Shown: positions 1 to 10,494 of the stretch, piece after piece | Layout: the number at the start of each line of letters is the position of its first letter | Numbering within the stretch: position 1 is the stretch's first letter | Assembly: GCA_945889475.1 (NCBI GenBank) | Contig: CAMDBT010000002.1 | Location: 1 to 64,000 of the forward strand | DNA length: 64,000 nucleotides | Source: Bifidobacterium breve | GTDB lineage: Bacteria > Actinomycetota > Thermoleophilia > Solirubrobacterales > Solirubrobacteraceae | Reading direction: 5' to 3' | Notes under the pieces: model-generated | The model's database searches: none | The model's input: the letters and a program-made list of their open reading frames with translations, nothing else | What the model was told of the DNA's origin: nothing | Made by a program: the position numbers and the translations under genes

Positions 1-537
1 CGTTCGTTTGACATCTACTCGCGCCTTCTAAATGAGCGAATCATCTTCCTCGGCAGCCAAGTTGACGACCAGATCGCCAACCTCGTTGTCGCGCAGCTGC
101 TCCACCTTGAGTCGCAGGATCCGGATAAGGACATCTCGATCTACATCAATTCACCCGGCGGGTCGGTCTACTCCGGTCTCGCGATCTACGACACGATGCA
201 GTTCGTCAAGCCCGACGTCTCAACGATCTGCGTCGGTATCGCAATGTCGATGGGTGCGCTGCTGCTGGCCGGCGGAGCGAAGGGCAAGCGGATGGCGCTC
301 CCGAACGCGAAGATTCTGATCCATCAGGTCAGCTCGGGCTTCGAAGGGCAGGCGACGGACATTGAGATCCACGCCAAGGAGATCATCGACGTTCGTCAGC
401 GGCTTGACCACATCCTCGCCGAGCACGCCGGCCAGGAGTACGACAAAGTTCGCAGCGACACCGAACGTGACTACTTCATGTCGGCCGAAGAGGCCGCTGA
501 GTACGGGATAATTGACAAGGTGATCGCCAAGCATTAG
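1..537 (+). CDS. clpP: ATP-dependent Clp protease proteolytic subunit ClpP (5' truncated by window edge)
   Basis: Serine peptidase that forms the barrel of the Clp protease and degrades proteins unfolded by ClpX. The frame is open from the first base, so the start lies upstream of the window; 178 codons are visible. Seen: NSPGGSV, the catalytic Ser in MSMGA, the catalytic His in ILIHQ, the [12 protein letters not shown] helix and the [13 protein letters not shown] segment with the third triad residue. Around the Ser the sequence is GIAMSMGA rather than the common GQAASMGA, and HQV replaces the usual HQP; both are mild changes. clpX follows 36 bp downstream, the classic pairing. Actinobacteria often carry several ClpP paralogues, so this may be one of two or more. 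Confidence 0.95.
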   Translation, partial: RSFDIYSRLLNERIIFLGSQVDDQIANLVVAQLLHLESQDPDKDISIYINSPGGSVYSGLAIYDTMQFVKPDVSTICVGIAMSMGALLLAGGAKGKRMALPNAKILIHQVSSGFEGQATDIEIHAKEIIDVRQRLDHILAEHAGQEYDKVRSDTERDYFMSAEEAAEYGIIDKVIAKH

Positions 538-573
538 CTGGGCGGCGCCTGCGATTAGACGAAGGGGAAAGCG

Positions 574-1854
574 ATGGCGCGTCCAACCGATTCAAGCGAG
601 CAGCTGCTCTGCAGTTTCTGCGGCAAGTCGCAGCGGCAGGTCAAGAAGCTGATCGCCGGTCCGGGCGTCTACATCTGCGACGAGTGCATCGATCTCTGTA
701 ACGAGATCATCGACGAAGAGCTCGCCGTCCCATCCTTTTTCGACGTCGAGAACCTCCCTCGTCCGAAGGAGATCTACGACTTTCTCGACGAGTACGTGAT
801 CGGCCAAGAGGAGGCCAAACGGACGCTCTCAGTAGCGGTCTACAACCACTACAAGCGGATCCAGATGTCTCAGGGCGACGAGAACGAGATCGAGCTGCAG
901 AAGTCGAACATTCTGCTGCTCGGACCCACCGGCTGCGGCAAGACGCTCTTGGCGCAGACGCTGGCCAAGCTGCTCAACGTGCCGTTCGCGATCGCTGACG
1001 CGACCGCACTGACCGAAGCTGGCTACGTCGGCGAGGACGTTGAGAACATCCTCCTGAAGCTGATCCAAGCTGCCGACTACGACGTCAAGAAGGCTGAGAC
1101 GGGAATCATCTACATCGACGAGGTAGACAAGGTTGCGCGCAAATCAGAGAGCCCCTCAATCACACGCGACGTCTCCGGTGAGGGCGTCCAACAAGCGCTG
1201 CTGAAAATCCTTGAGGGAACTTCCGCCAGCGTGCCGCCGCAGGGCGGACGCAAGCATCCGCACCAAGAGTTCCTGACGATCGACACAACCAACATTCTGT
1301 TCATCTGCGGTGGCGCCTTCGCCAGCCTCGACAAGGTGATCGAGAAGCGCGTCGGCCACTCGGGGATCGGTTTCGGCGCGATCCTCTCTCCCCGCGAGGA
1401 GCACGACGCCGGCAAGATCTTCGCCCAGTGCCTACCCGAGGACCTAGTCAACTACGGCCTGATCCCTGAATTCATCGGCCGCCTGCCGGTCACCAGCGCA
1501 GTCCATCAGCTGACACGCGACGACTTAATCTCGATTCTGACCGAGCCACGCAACGCGCTGACGAAACAGTTCCAAACCTTCTTCGCCTTCGACGGAATTG
1601 AGCTGGTCTTCGCCGATGATGCCCTTGACTGCATCGCCGACAAGGCGCTCGAGCGCGAGGCCGGCGCGCGCGGACTGCGCTCAATCATCGAAGAGGTGCT
1701 GCTTGAGGTTCAGTTCGAGCTGCCGTCGCGCGGCGACGTCAAGAAGTGCGTCGTGACACGCGAGTCGGTTGAGAAGGGCTTCCCGCCGACGCTGGTGACC
1801 GAATCGCAGGACGTCGGCGACGCGCTCGACGAGCAGCTTCCAGAGGCCAGTTAG
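574..1854 (+). CDS. clpX: ATP-dependent Clp protease ATP-binding subunit ClpX
   Basis: AAA+ unfoldase that recognises tagged substrates and threads them into ClpP. Of 426 aa, the N-terminal zinc-binding domain shows CSFCGKS and CDECIDLC (residues about 14-42). Walker A GPTGCGKT lies at 117-124 and Walker [10 protein letters not shown] has its Asp at 182. The pore loop GYVG, the RKSE loop and sensor-2 GARGLRS are visible. Length is normal for the family. A purine-rich ribosome site (gaagggga) sits just before the ATG, so this gene has a conventional leader, unlike many unit-starting genes in the window. It should be co-transcribed with clpP and the small gene 4 bp downstream. Confidence 0.97.
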   Translation: MARPTDSSEQLLCSFCGKSQRQVKKLIAGPGVYICDECIDLCNEIIDEELAVPSFFDVENLPRPKEIYDFLDEYVIGQEEAKRTLSVAVYNHYKRIQMSQGDENEIELQKSNILLLGPTGCGKTLLAQTLAKLLNVPFAIADATALTEAGYVGEDVENILLKLIQAADYDVKKAETGIIYIDEVDKVARKSESPSITRDVSGEGVQQALLKILEGTSASVPPQGGRKHPHQEFLTIDTTNILFICGGAFASLDKVIEKRVGHSGIGFGAILSPREEHDAGKIFAQCLPEDLVNYGLIPEFIGRLPVTSAVHQLTRDDLISILTEPRNALTKQFQTFFAFDGIELVFADDALDCIADKALEREAGARGLRSIIEEVLLEVQFELPSRGDVKKCVVTRESVEKGFPPTLVTESQDVGDALDEQLPEAS

Positions 1855-1858
1855 AGCG

Positions 1859-2125
1859 ATGAAGCCGAATCTGAAGACAATCCCCTGGCTGGCAGCGATG
1901 CAGGCGACGATGGTTGTCGGCGATCACTGGCGCCGGCTCGATCCGAAGGATCGCGCGAAGGCCTTGAAGACGCTGACCGAGTCGCGCGGGCTGCCGAACC
2001 GGATGAGCGCAGCCCAGCGTCAGCAGCTGATCGACCTTGCGCGAAAAATTGACCACCGTGGCCTGATCGCCGACCTCGCGCCGATCCCGGTTCCGGGGCT
2101 CCGCGGCGGCCGCAAGAAGCTTTGA
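1859..2125 (+). CDS. Small conserved-looking protein of unknown function
   Basis: An 88-aa basic protein starting 4 bp after the clpX stop, so translation is probably coupled to clpX. It has no signal peptide, membrane segment or cysteine motif. The sequence reads as a helical protein with a Trp-rich start (PWLAAMQATMVVGDHWRRL), a middle segment LTESRGLPNRMSAAQRQQLIDL and a basic Gly/Arg/Lys tail ending GGRKKL. I do not recognise a family. Codon use matches its neighbours and the frame fills the clpX-valS gap exactly, which supports a real gene. The next gene, valS, has its own promoter box starting 26 bp downstream. Confidence 0.7.
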   Translation: MKPNLKTIPWLAAMQATMVVGDHWRRLDPKDRAKALKTLTESRGLPNRMSAAQRQQLIDLARKIDHRGLIADLAPIPVPGLRGGRKKL

Positions 2126-2151
2126 GCGACCGCTTGCCGGCGTGCGCGCCG

Positions 2152-2157
2152 TAGACT
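2152..2157 (+). promoter_or_regulatory. Leaderless-type -10 box of valS
   Basis: TAGACT ends 8 nt before the GTG at 2166, with no Shine-Dalgarno sequence between. No well-placed -35 is seen. This box favours GTG 2166 over the upstream in-frame GTG at 2142, which would lie before the box. Confidence 0.6.
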
Positions 2158-2165
2158 CAGCCGCC

Positions 2166-4715
2166 GTGGCTGATTTCGCCGATACAAGACGCTTCGAGCC
2201 TGCTGAGGTTGAACCTCAAGTGATGCAGCGCTGGCGCGACTCTGGCCTCTTCCACGGCGCAGCGCAGGGAAGCTCGAGCGCGAACTATTCGATCGCGATC
2301 CCGCCGCCGAATGTGACCGGTGCGCTGCACATGGGCCATGCACTAAACGGTTCGATTCAGGACACGCTGATTCGCTTCCATCGGATGCGCGGCCAGAACA
2401 CGGAATGGATCCTCGGCACCGACCACGCCGGGATTGCGACGCAGATCCAAGTTGAGAAGAGGCTGATCGAGGAAGGCAGCTCGCGCGAGGAGCTTGGCCG
2501 CGAAGCGTTCGTGGAGCGCGTTTGGCAGTGGCGCGAGGAGTTCGGCGGCACGATCATCGAGCAGCTTGGGCGGCTTGGAGCCTCATGCGATTACGAGCGC
2601 GAACGCTTCACTCTCGACGCGGGGTACGAACGCGCGGTTCGCCAGGTGTTCTGCGATCTCTACGAGGACGGAGCGATCTACCGCGACCAATATCTCGTCA
2701 ACTGGGATCCGGGCAGTCGGTCGGCGATCTCCGACGTGGAGGTTGAGGAGCGCGAGGTGACAGACACACTGTTTGAGATTGCATACCCGCTGACCGACGG
2801 CAGCGGCGAAGTGGTCGTCGCGACGGTGCGCCCCGAGACGATGCTCGGCGACAGCGCCGTCGCCGTCAATCCCAGCGACGAGCGATTTGCGGGCTTGATC
2901 GGCAAGCGCGTCAAGCTGCCCTTGACCGACCGTGAACTGGAGATCATCGCCGACGACTACGTGAAGACGGACTTCGGCACCGGCGCTCTGAAAATCACGC
3001 CGGCGCACGACCCGAACGATTTTGAGATCGGCCGTCGGCATGGCCTCGAGGAGATCATCGTCATCGGCGAAGACGGAGCGATGACCGAGCTGGCCGGAAA
3101 CTTTGCCGGGCTGACGGCGGCGGAGGCTCAGGTGGCGGTAGTGGCTGCGCTGCGCGAGCAAGGGCTGCTGCGCGGCGAAGAGCCGTACACCCACGCGGTG
3201 CCGTTCTCGCATCGTTCAGGCGAGCGGATCGAGCCGCTGGTTTCGCTGCAGTGGTTCATCAAGATGGACGAACTCGCGCCGCCGGCGATCGAGGCTGTCA
3301 ACGATGGCCGCGTCAAGATCCATCCAGCGAGCCAATCGAAGCGTTACACCGACTGGCTCGAAGAGATCCGCCCGTGGTGTATCTCGCGCCAGCTGTGGTG
3401 GGGCCATCGACTGCCGGTTTGGTACCGCGACGAGGAGACCTACGTCGGCATCGAAGCGCCCGAAGGCGATGGCTGGGTCCGCGAGGAAGACGTGCTCGAC
3501 ACCTGGTTTAGCTCCGCTCTGTGGCCGTTCGCGACGCTCGGCTGGCCCGACAAAACGCCCGAATACGAGGCCTTCTACCCGACCGACGTGCTCTCGACGG
3601 CGCGCGACATTCTCTTCCTCTGGGTTGCACGGATGGTGATGATGGGGCTTCGCTTCACCGGCGAGGTTCCATTCAGCGATGTTTACGTCCACTCCGTAAT
3701 CCAGGCCCCTGACGGGCGCCGGATGAGCAAGTCGTTGGGCACTGGCATCGATCCGATTACGGAGATCGACGAGCACGGCGCCGACGCTGTTCGCTTCGGC
3801 CTGCTGGCGATGTCGTCAACGCAGGATGTCCGCTACTCACGCGAGCGCGTTGAGCAAGGCCAAGCGCTGGCCAACAAGCTCTTCAACGCTTCACGCTTCG
3901 TGCTGCTCAACGTCGGCGACGAGGTTGGCTTGGAACCTGTCGTTGGCGTTGGCGCGCCGGTCGAAGACCGCTGGATCGTTTCGCGGCTGCAGCAGGTTGT
4001 CGCCGAGACGACTGAGCAGATCGAGCAGTTTGAGTTCTCGAAAGCCGCATTGGGTCTCTACGATTTCGTTTACGGCGAGCTCTGTGACTGGTACCTCGAA
4101 CTGATAAAAGGGCGCGAGTTTGACGATCAGCTGGCGGCGACGGCCTGTTACGTGCTGCGCTCAACGCTGGCGCTCGCCCATCCGTTCATTCCGTTCGTCA
4201 CCGAGCAACTTTGGGAGGCGGTCCCCGGCTCAGACGGGCTGCTGATTGGCGCTCCGTTCCCACTCCCAGACGAGGCGCTCATCGACCCCGAAGCCGGACG
4301 GCGCGTCGGCGACCTGATCGTCGCCGTAACGGCGCTGCGCTCTTGGCGCAGCGGTGCAAACGTGAAACCCGGTGCGCAGATCGGCGCGAGGATCAACTCG
4401 GCTGCGCTGAACGCCGACGCCGCGCTGATCGCCCGCTTGGTGCGACTAGACCTCGGCGTCTTCACCGGCGACGCGACTGACAGCATCGTCGTTCCCGGCG
4501 GTACGGTCGAGATCAGCGCTGGAGACGCGATCGATGTTGAGGCGCACCGGCGCGAGCGCACTCAGCGACGCTCCGCTCTGGAAGGCGAGATCGCGCGCGC
4601 CGAAGGCAAGCTTGCGAACGAGTCGTTCGTCGCCAAGGCGCCTGCCGACCTCGTTGCCGGCGAGCAGGCCAAGCTCGATCGGCTGCGCGTCGAGCTGGCC
4701 GCGCTGGACGCCTGA
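2166..4715 (+). CDS. valS: Valyl-tRNA synthetase
   Basis: Class I aminoacyl-tRNA synthetase that charges tRNA-Val and edits Thr-tRNA-Val. In 849 aa one sees the HIGH-type motif (HMGHALN), the CP1 editing domain (ATVRPETMLGD and TGALKITPAHDPNDFE), the KMSKS-type motif RMSKSLGTG, the anticodon-binding domain and a C-terminal coiled-coil arm rich in Glu/Arg/Leu. I chose GTG 2166 because it begins VADFADTRRFEP in the normal place and sits 8 nt after a -10 box. An in-frame GTG at 2142 would add 8 residues. folC follows after 13 bp and is probably co-transcribed. Confidence 0.95.
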   Translation: MADFADTRRFEPAEVEPQVMQRWRDSGLFHGAAQGSSSANYSIAIPPPNVTGALHMGHALNGSIQDTLIRFHRMRGQNTEWILGTDHAGIATQIQVEKRLIEEGSSREELGREAFVERVWQWREEFGGTIIEQLGRLGASCDYERERFTLDAGYERAVRQVFCDLYEDGAIYRDQYLVNWDPGSRSAISDVEVEEREVTDTLFEIAYPLTDGSGEVVVATVRPETMLGDSAVAVNPSDERFAGLIGKRVKLPLTDRELEIIADDYVKTDFGTGALKITPAHDPNDFEIGRRHGLEEIIVIGEDGAMTELAGNFAGLTAAEAQVAVVAALREQGLLRGEEPYTHAVPFSHRSGERIEPLVSLQWFIKMDELAPPAIEAVNDGRVKIHPASQSKRYTDWLEEIRPWCISRQLWWGHRLPVWYRDEETYVGIEAPEGDGWVREEDVLDTWFSSALWPFATLGWPDKTPEYEAFYPTDVLSTARDILFLWVARMVMMGLRFTGEVPFSDVYVHSVIQAPDGRRMSKSLGTGIDPITEIDEHGADAVRFGLLAMSSTQDVRYSRERVEQGQALANKLFNASRFVLLNVGDEVGLEPVVGVGAPVEDRWIVSRLQQVVAETTEQIEQFEFSKAALGLYDFVYGELCDWYLELIKGREFDDQLAATACYVLRSTLALAHPFIPFVTEQLWEAVPGSDGLLIGAPFPLPDEALIDPEAGRRVGDLIVAVTALRSWRSGANVKPGAQIGARINSAALNADAALIARLVRLDLGVFTGDATDSIVVPGGTVEISAGDAIDVEAHRRERTQRRSALEGEIARAEGKLANESFVAKAPADLVAGEQAKLDRLRVELAALDA

Positions 4716-4728
4716 ACCGGGTAGCGGA

Positions 4729-5997
4729 ATGGTGGCGCAGCCAGAGAGCCGCGAAGACTGGGGCGAGCGAGACGCGGAGAGCTGGCTGCTTTCGCTCGAG
4801 AACTTCGGCATCGGCTTCGGCCTCGAGCGAATCGAACAGCTGCTCGAATCGCTCGGCAACCCAGAGCGGTTGCCAGCAATAGTTCACGTTGTCGGCTCCA
4901 ACGGCAAGTCCTCGGTGACGCGGATGATCGCGGCGATTCTGGGTCAGCACGGTCTGACTGTCGGCGCCTATCTCTCACCGCACTTCGTCTCATTCAACGA
5001 ACGCATTCTGATCGGCGGCGCTGCTTGCGACGGGGAGCACTTCGCTGCCGCTGCCCAGCGCACGCACGCCGCCGCCGATCAGCTTCAGCGCGATCAGCCC
5101 GAGCTTGGGCCGGTGACGCAGTTCGAGGCCTTGACGGCGATCGCGTTTCTCGCACTGCGCGCCGCTGGCGTTGAAGCCGCCGTAATTGAGGCCGGCCTCG
5201 GGGGCCGCCTAGACGCAACGAACGTGGTCGATTCAGTGGTGCAGGTCTGCAGCGGTGTTGGGCTTGAGCATACGGCGCTGCTGGGCCCGACGGTCGAGGC
5301 GATCGCGCGCGAAAAGCTGGCAATCGTGCGCCCCGGCGGCACGCTGGTTGTGACGGCCGACCTCGATCCGGCGGCGCTTGCTGTTGCCGTCGATCGATCG
5401 GCTCAGCAGGGCGCGCGGCTCGTGGTCGCGGGCCGAGACGCGCCGGCGCAGTTGGCAGCGCGCGGCCAGTTTCAGCGCGCCAATTTTGCCCTTGCCGCCG
5501 CCGCCGCACACGCCTTGCTCGGTTCGCTCGACCGAGCGGCGCTCGAGCGGGCGGCCGCCGGGCTTGTGATTCCAGGCCGCTACGAGCTTGCCGCTAGCGA
5601 GCCAACGACGATCTTTGATGGCGCCCACAACGGCGACGGCGCCGTGGCGCTAGCTGCCTCGTTGCGTCTTGAGCGGAGCGCTGGCAGGACGGTTGGCTGC
5701 CTTTCTGTCCTCGACGACAAGGACGCTAAGGCAATGCTAAGTGCGCTTGGGCCGTGCTCGGACGAGCTGATCTTCACTCGCGCCAGCCACCCGCGGGCGC
5801 TGGAGCCTGACGTGCTCGCGGCGCTCAACCAGCAGCTCGGGGGGCCGCTGGGGCGGGTCGTTGTGCCGCCGCACGAGGCTCTCGAGCAGGCGCGCGCGGC
5901 GGCTGGCAGCGGTGGCTTGGTCTTTGCCGCCGGCTCGCTCTACTTGATCGCCGACCTCAAACGCGGCCCGGGGGCCGTGGCCGGTTCGACGCCATGA
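4729..5997 (+). CDS. folC: Folylpolyglutamate synthase / dihydrofolate synthase
   Basis: Mur-ligase-family ATPase that adds glutamate to dihydropteroate and folates. The protein has 422 aa from ATG 4729. The open frame extends upstream within valS, but that part is shadow sequence. Seen: P-loop GSNGKSS at residues 56-62, the conserved AYLSPHFVSFNERI segment, EAGLGGRLDATNVVD, the central-domain ligand region and FDGAHNGDG, the usual start of the C-terminal domain. valS-folC is a common bacterial order. The stop codon overlaps the start of a 38-codon membrane ORF (ATGA). Confidence 0.93.
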   Translation: MVAQPESREDWGERDAESWLLSLENFGIGFGLERIEQLLESLGNPERLPAIVHVVGSNGKSSVTRMIAAILGQHGLTVGAYLSPHFVSFNERILIGGAACDGEHFAAAAQRTHAAADQLQRDQPELGPVTQFEALTAIAFLALRAAGVEAAVIEAGLGGRLDATNVVDSVVQVCSGVGLEHTALLGPTVEAIAREKLAIVRPGGTLVVTADLDPAALAVAVDRSAQQGARLVVAGRDAPAQLAARGQFQRANFALAAAAAHALLGSLDRAALERAAAGLVIPGRYELAASEPTTIFDGAHNGDGAVALAASLRLERSAGRTVGCLSVLDDKDAKAMLSALGPCSDELIFTRASHPRALEPDVLAALNQQLGGPLGRVVVPPHEALEQARAAAGSGGLVFAAGSLYLIADLKRGPGAVAGSTP

Positions 5998-6110
5998 ACG
6001 AAAACGGGCCTTCGGTGATCGTGATGGTGGTCGCGGTAGCGGTGCTAGTAGCAGTCGTGATTCTGGTCTTCTTTGGCATCGGCTACCTACTCGGCAAGGT
6101 TTTGCTCTAG
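5994..6110 (+). CDS. 38-aa single-pass membrane peptide
   Basis: A short ORF whose ATG overlaps the folC stop as ATGA. It encodes a polar start (MNENGPS), then one long Val/Leu/Ile-rich transmembrane helix with an FFGIGYLLGK motif near the end, and stops with LL. The 4-nt overlap is the coupling used throughout this window, which is the main reason to believe it is translated. It is too short for family assignment. It may be an envelope micropeptide or an unrelated hydrophobic frame; a comparison with related genomes would decide. Confidence 0.5.
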   Translation: MNENGPSVIVMVVAVAVLVAVVILVFFGIGYLLGKVLL

Positions 6111-6179
6111 CGCCGGCCCGCAGGCTGAGCTAGCCCCAGCAGCTGGCAGGCTTTATCCGACTAACGACGAACAGTGCTT

Positions 6180-6185
6180 TACGAT
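6180..6185 (+). promoter_or_regulatory. Leaderless-type -10 box before the zinc-ribbon gene
   Basis: TACGAT ends 12 nt before ATG 6198. This is the far end of the spacing range seen in this window. It supports ATG 6198 rather than the GTG at 6174, which lies upstream of the box. Confidence 0.4.
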
Positions 6186-6197
6186 CCGACTGGAACG

Positions 6198-6839
6198 ATG
6201 ACTTTCCCACTCGCCATATTCGGCCTTGACGGCCTCTTCAACATGGTCGCCCAGCTGATTTTGCTGGCCGCGATCGTGATCTGGCTGGCGCTCGTCTGGT
6301 ACACGTTCACCGACGCGCGCCGCCGCCTTGAGGACAAGCTGCTGATCCGCTCGGCGACCGTCGCGGCGCTGATCTTCCCGCTGATCGGGACGGTCGTCTA
6401 CGTGATCGTTCGCCCACCCGAATACATCGATGACCGGATCGAACGCGAGCTTGAGATGGAGGCCGCCGCCGCGCGTCTGGCTTCGGCCGATTACCAAGCC
6501 TGCCCTCACTGCGAGGAGATCGTCGCAGGCCAGTTTCTACGTTGCCCGCACTGCATGCGCAAGCTGCGCGACGCCTGCGTTGCCTGCGGCAAACCGCTCG
6601 ACCCAGACTGGCTGCTTTGCCCCTACTGCGAATCAGAGATTCCGGGTGTGACGCCGTCGCGCAGACCGAGCCTGCGGCGCGAGTTCGAGGACCAGCCAGC
6701 CGAGTCTGAACGGCAGCACGAAGAGCAAGAGGTCGCCGAGTTTGAACAGGTCGCAGAGTTCGAAGCGGTCGATCTCGATACCGTCCCTGAAGACGACTCA
6801 GCGCCGATCGTGGTCGATCACCGCGAAGAGACGCGCTAA
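6198..6839 (+). CDS. Membrane protein with double zinc ribbon
   Basis: A 213-aa protein. Two hydrophobic segments (about residues 8-28 and 45-66) flank a short basic loop ([10 protein letters not shown]). Then come two CxxC-CxxC zinc ribbons in tandem: CPHC...CPHC and CVAC...CPYC, spanning about residues 99-145. The C-terminal 60 residues are acidic and low-complexity ([15 protein letters not shown]). The layout suggests a membrane-anchored cytosolic zinc-ribbon module, often linked to nucleic-acid or protein contacts, but function is unknown. Its neighbours folC and ndk are nucleotide and cofactor genes and give no strong clue. The start was chosen by the nearby promoter box. Confidence 0.75.
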   Translation: MTFPLAIFGLDGLFNMVAQLILLAAIVIWLALVWYTFTDARRRLEDKLLIRSATVAALIFPLIGTVVYVIVRPPEYIDDRIERELEMEAAAARLASADYQACPHCEEIVAGQFLRCPHCMRKLRDACVACGKPLDPDWLLCPYCESEIPGVTPSRRPSLRREFEDQPAESERQHEEQEVAEFEQVAEFEAVDLDTVPEDDSAPIVVDHREETR

Positions 6840-6861
6840 CCAATCGAAAGCAGAGAGCCTG

Positions 6862-7269
6862 ATGGAACGGACACTGATCCTTGTAAAGCCGGACGCGTTT
6901 GCCCGCAACCTCAGCGGCGAGATCATCGCTCGCTTCGAGCGCAAAGGGCTGGCGCTAGTGGCGCTGAAGCTGATGACCGTCAGCCGCGAGCTGGCGCAAG
7001 AGCACTACGCCGAACACGCCGAGCGGCCGTTCTTCGGTGAACTCGTTGATTTCATCACTAGCGGCCCGCTGGTGGCGATGATCCTCGAAGGCGACCACGC
7101 GGTTAGCGGCGCCCGCCAAGTGATCGGCGCAACGGATCCGATCGAAGCGGCGATGGGTTCGATCCGCGCCGACTACGCGCTTGAGGTCGGGCGCAACATG
7201 GTCCATGGCTCCGACTCCAATGAGTCCGCCGCGCGCGAGGCTGCCCTCTTCTTCCCAGAGCTTGGTTGA
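6862..7269 (+). CDS. ndk: Nucleoside diphosphate kinase
   Basis: Transfers the terminal phosphate of NTPs to NDPs through a phospho-histidine. The 135-aa protein starts [16 protein letters not shown], a typical beginning. The active-site His is residue 115 in [12 protein letters not shown]. The Kpn-loop region and FFPE-type ending are present. A purine-rich site (gaaagcagagag) precedes the ATG. The open frame extends upstream into the previous gene, but homology fixes the start here. The 3' end overlaps the start of maf. Confidence 0.97.
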   Translation: MERTLILVKPDAFARNLSGEIIARFERKGLALVALKLMTVSRELAQEHYAEHAERPFFGELVDFITSGPLVAMILEGDHAVSGARQVIGATDPIEAAMGSIRADYALEVGRNMVHGSDSNESAAREAALFFPELG

Positions 7270-7903
7270 TACGCCCCCGCCACTGATTTGGAACCCGGCC
7301 TGGCGGCTGGTGCTGGCCTCAGCCTCGCCGCAGCGCCGCGAGATCCTGAGCGACTTTGGTGTCAAGTTCGAACTGCGCCCGACCGCGGCGGAGGAGCTCT
7401 CGGTCGGTGAACCTGCGGCGGTCGCGCTGGCAAACGCGCTCGCCAAGGCCGAGGCTGGTCGCGCAGCGCTGAGCGACGACGAGCGGGCCAGCTGCGTCGT
7501 CCTTGGCGCCGATACCGTCGTCGCGCTCGGCGGCAAGATCTACGGTAAGCCGCGCGACGCGAACGCGGCGGCTCAACATCTGACCGAGCTGGCTAGCGCC
7601 GCACACGAGGTGATTGGAGCGATTGCGCTGATTGACGTTGGTGGCGTTGCGCGGACGGCGCTAGCGCGCACGGAGGTTGAGTTCAACCCCCTAACGCGCG
7701 AGCAGATCGACGCCCAGATCGCGCTCGGCGAGTGGCAGGGGCGCGCTGGCGGTTACGCAATCCAGCTCTCCGGCGATCAGCTAGTCGGTCGAATTGGCGC
7801 CGATCGCCTGAACGTCGTTGGCCTTTCGATCACTGCCTTGGGCGGCCTTGTGCAAGGACTCTTGCCCGCTGGAACCGGCGCCCCCAGTCGCTACACTGGT
7901 TAG
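7262..7903 (+). CDS. maf: Maf-family nucleoside triphosphate pyrophosphatase
   Basis: House-cleaning pyrophosphatase that hydrolyses non-canonical or modified NTPs, linked to septum inhibition in Bacillus. Visible: the N-terminal signature [14 protein letters not shown], the catalytic region [22 protein letters not shown], and GRAGGYAIQ near the C-terminus. The start is uncertain. No ATG lies upstream of the signature in a sensible place; TTG 7262 overlaps the ndk end and gives 213 aa, while GTG 7310 would start almost at the signature. Placement just before mreB is widely conserved in bacteria. Confidence 0.9.
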   Translation: MVDTPPPLIWNPAWRLVLASASPQRREILSDFGVKFELRPTAAEELSVGEPAAVALANALAKAEAGRAALSDDERASCVVLGADTVVALGGKIYGKPRDANAAAQHLTELASAAHEVIGAIALIDVGGVARTALARTEVEFNPLTREQIDAQIALGEWQGRAGGYAIQLSGDQLVGRIGADRLNVVGLSITALGGLVQGLLPAGTGAPSRYTG

Positions 7904-9007
<1,104 letters not shown>

Positions 9008-9058
9008 GCGCCGCGATTCAGAGAACCCCCTGATGCCTTGCCTAACGACCATTTTGAG

Positions 9059-9928
9059 ATGTACGACCGGACTATTCGTCGGCGGCGGTTAGCGCTAGCG
9101 GCGCTACTGGCGTGCCCGCTGCTGCTGTTGACCGTCTACTTCGGCGAGTCAAGCGGCGGCACGCTCCACAACGTCCAGCGCGGCGTCTTTAGCGTCCTCG
9201 CTCCGATTCAGGAAGGCGCCTCGACGGTGCTCAAGCCAGCGCGGGACCTGTTCGGCTGGTTTGGCGACACGATCGATGCCACGAGTCGCCTCAGCGAACT
9301 TGAAAACTCGAATCAGAATCTCCGCTCGCGGGCGATCGCGGGCAGTGAGGCACTTCGCGTCAACGCTCAGCTTCAGGCGCTTCTGAACCTCGACAACGCC
9401 GGCGGCTTGGCGGCGGCGAAACCGGTGACTGCGCGCGTAATCGGCCAGTCGCCGACCGTCTGGTACGCGACGGTGACGATCAACCAAGGCAGCGACCGCG
9501 GGATCAAGGCCGGCAATCCGGTTATCAACGGCGACGGATTGATCGGTCAGGTCTCAACCGTCACCGCCAACGCTTCGATTGTGAGCTTGATCAGCGGCGG
9601 CGATCTGGCGGTGCCGGCGCGGATCAGCGCGGGCGGCGCCAATGGGGTCGCCCAGACCGGGGCCGGCGGCCCCGATGACCTGAGGCTGAAGTTCATCGCC
9701 CGGCGCTTTCGTGTCGAGCCGGGCGCGACCGTCGTCACGGCCGGCACGCTTTCCAGTCAATCCGGCCTCGAATCGCTCTATCCGCCCGGAATTCCGATCG
9801 GCGTTGTGACCCGAGTGGTTGACCCAGGGACCGACGCGCAGAAGATCTACCTACGAACCTACGCCGACCCGCAGAGGCTGGAGATGGTTCAAGTGCTGAC
9901 GGTTCCGATCAACGGAAATCGACGATGA
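9059..9928 (+). CDS. mreC: Rod-shape-determining protein MreC
   Basis: Bitopic membrane protein that links MreB to periplasmic PBP2. The 289-aa form begins MYDRTIRRRRLALAAL, with a basic stretch followed by one transmembrane helix (about residues 13-30). A coiled-coil region follows (LSELENSNQNLRSRAIAGSEALRVNAQLQ segment), then the beta-domain with VIGQSPTVWYATVTINQGSDRGI and the conserved GLIGQV. A TTG at 9038 would add 7 residues and cannot be excluded. The stop overlaps mreD by ATGA. Confidence 0.93.
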   Translation: MYDRTIRRRRLALAALLACPLLLLTVYFGESSGGTLHNVQRGVFSVLAPIQEGASTVLKPARDLFGWFGDTIDATSRLSELENSNQNLRSRAIAGSEALRVNAQLQALLNLDNAGGLAAAKPVTARVIGQSPTVWYATVTINQGSDRGIKAGNPVINGDGLIGQVSTVTANASIVSLISGGDLAVPARISAGGANGVAQTGAGGPDDLRLKFIARRFRVEPGATVVTAGTLSSQSGLESLYPPGIPIGVVTRVVDPGTDAQKIYLRTYADPQRLEMVQVLTVPINGNRR

Positions 9929-10494
9929 ACCTCAATTACCGAAGCCTCGTCTGGCGCTTGGCGCTGATCTGCCTCGTCACCGTCGTCTTCCAGGTCGCCG
10001 CGGTCTCGCAGATCAAGATCCTCGGTGTCAATGCCGACCTCGTGCCGCTCGTCGCAGCGTCGGTAGGGCTGATCGTCGGATCGCTGCCGGGCGCAGCCTT
10101 TGGTGTTTCGATCGGCCTGCTGCTCGACTTCGCGCTCGTTGAAACGGTCGGCGTCGCCTCGCTGATCCTGCTGGCGATTGGATACGCGGCCGGTCGCCTG
10201 CGCGAGCTTCGCGACCCGCAGGGGGCAATCGTGCCGCTGCTCGTCGGCGCAGCCGCAACCGCTGCGGCGCAAATTGGCTTGTCACTCCTAACCTTCCTGC
10301 TCGGGCAAAGGGTGCCGCTCGGTTGGCCGTTGCTGTTGGAGCTGCTTGGGACGGTCGCCTTCAACGCTGTGATCGCAATCCCGGTCTATCTGATCCTCCG
10401 CCGCTGCCTGCTAGCTGCTCTCCCTGAAGATCCGCGTCGTCGCCGTCGGCGCGCCTATACAACCGGCGGCCTTTCGCCGCTCTCGAAATCATGA
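9925..10494 (+). CDS. mreD: Rod-shape-determining protein MreD
   Basis: Integral membrane component of the elongasome. The 189-aa protein has about five to six hydrophobic segments and little else, typical of this poorly conserved family. It was identified by position between mreC and mrdA, by length and by topology. ATGA overlaps at both ends tie it translationally to mreC and mrdA. The C-terminus is basic (RRRRRRAYTTGG). Confidence 0.88.
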   Translation: MNLNYRSLVWRLALICLVTVVFQVAAVSQIKILGVNADLVPLVAASVGLIVGSLPGAAFGVSIGLLLDFALVETVGVASLILLAIGYAAGRLRELRDPQGAIVPLLVGAAATAAAQIGLSLLTFLLGQRVPLGWPLLLELLGTVAFNAVIAIPVYLILRRCLLAALPEDPRRRRRRAYTTGGLSPLSKS

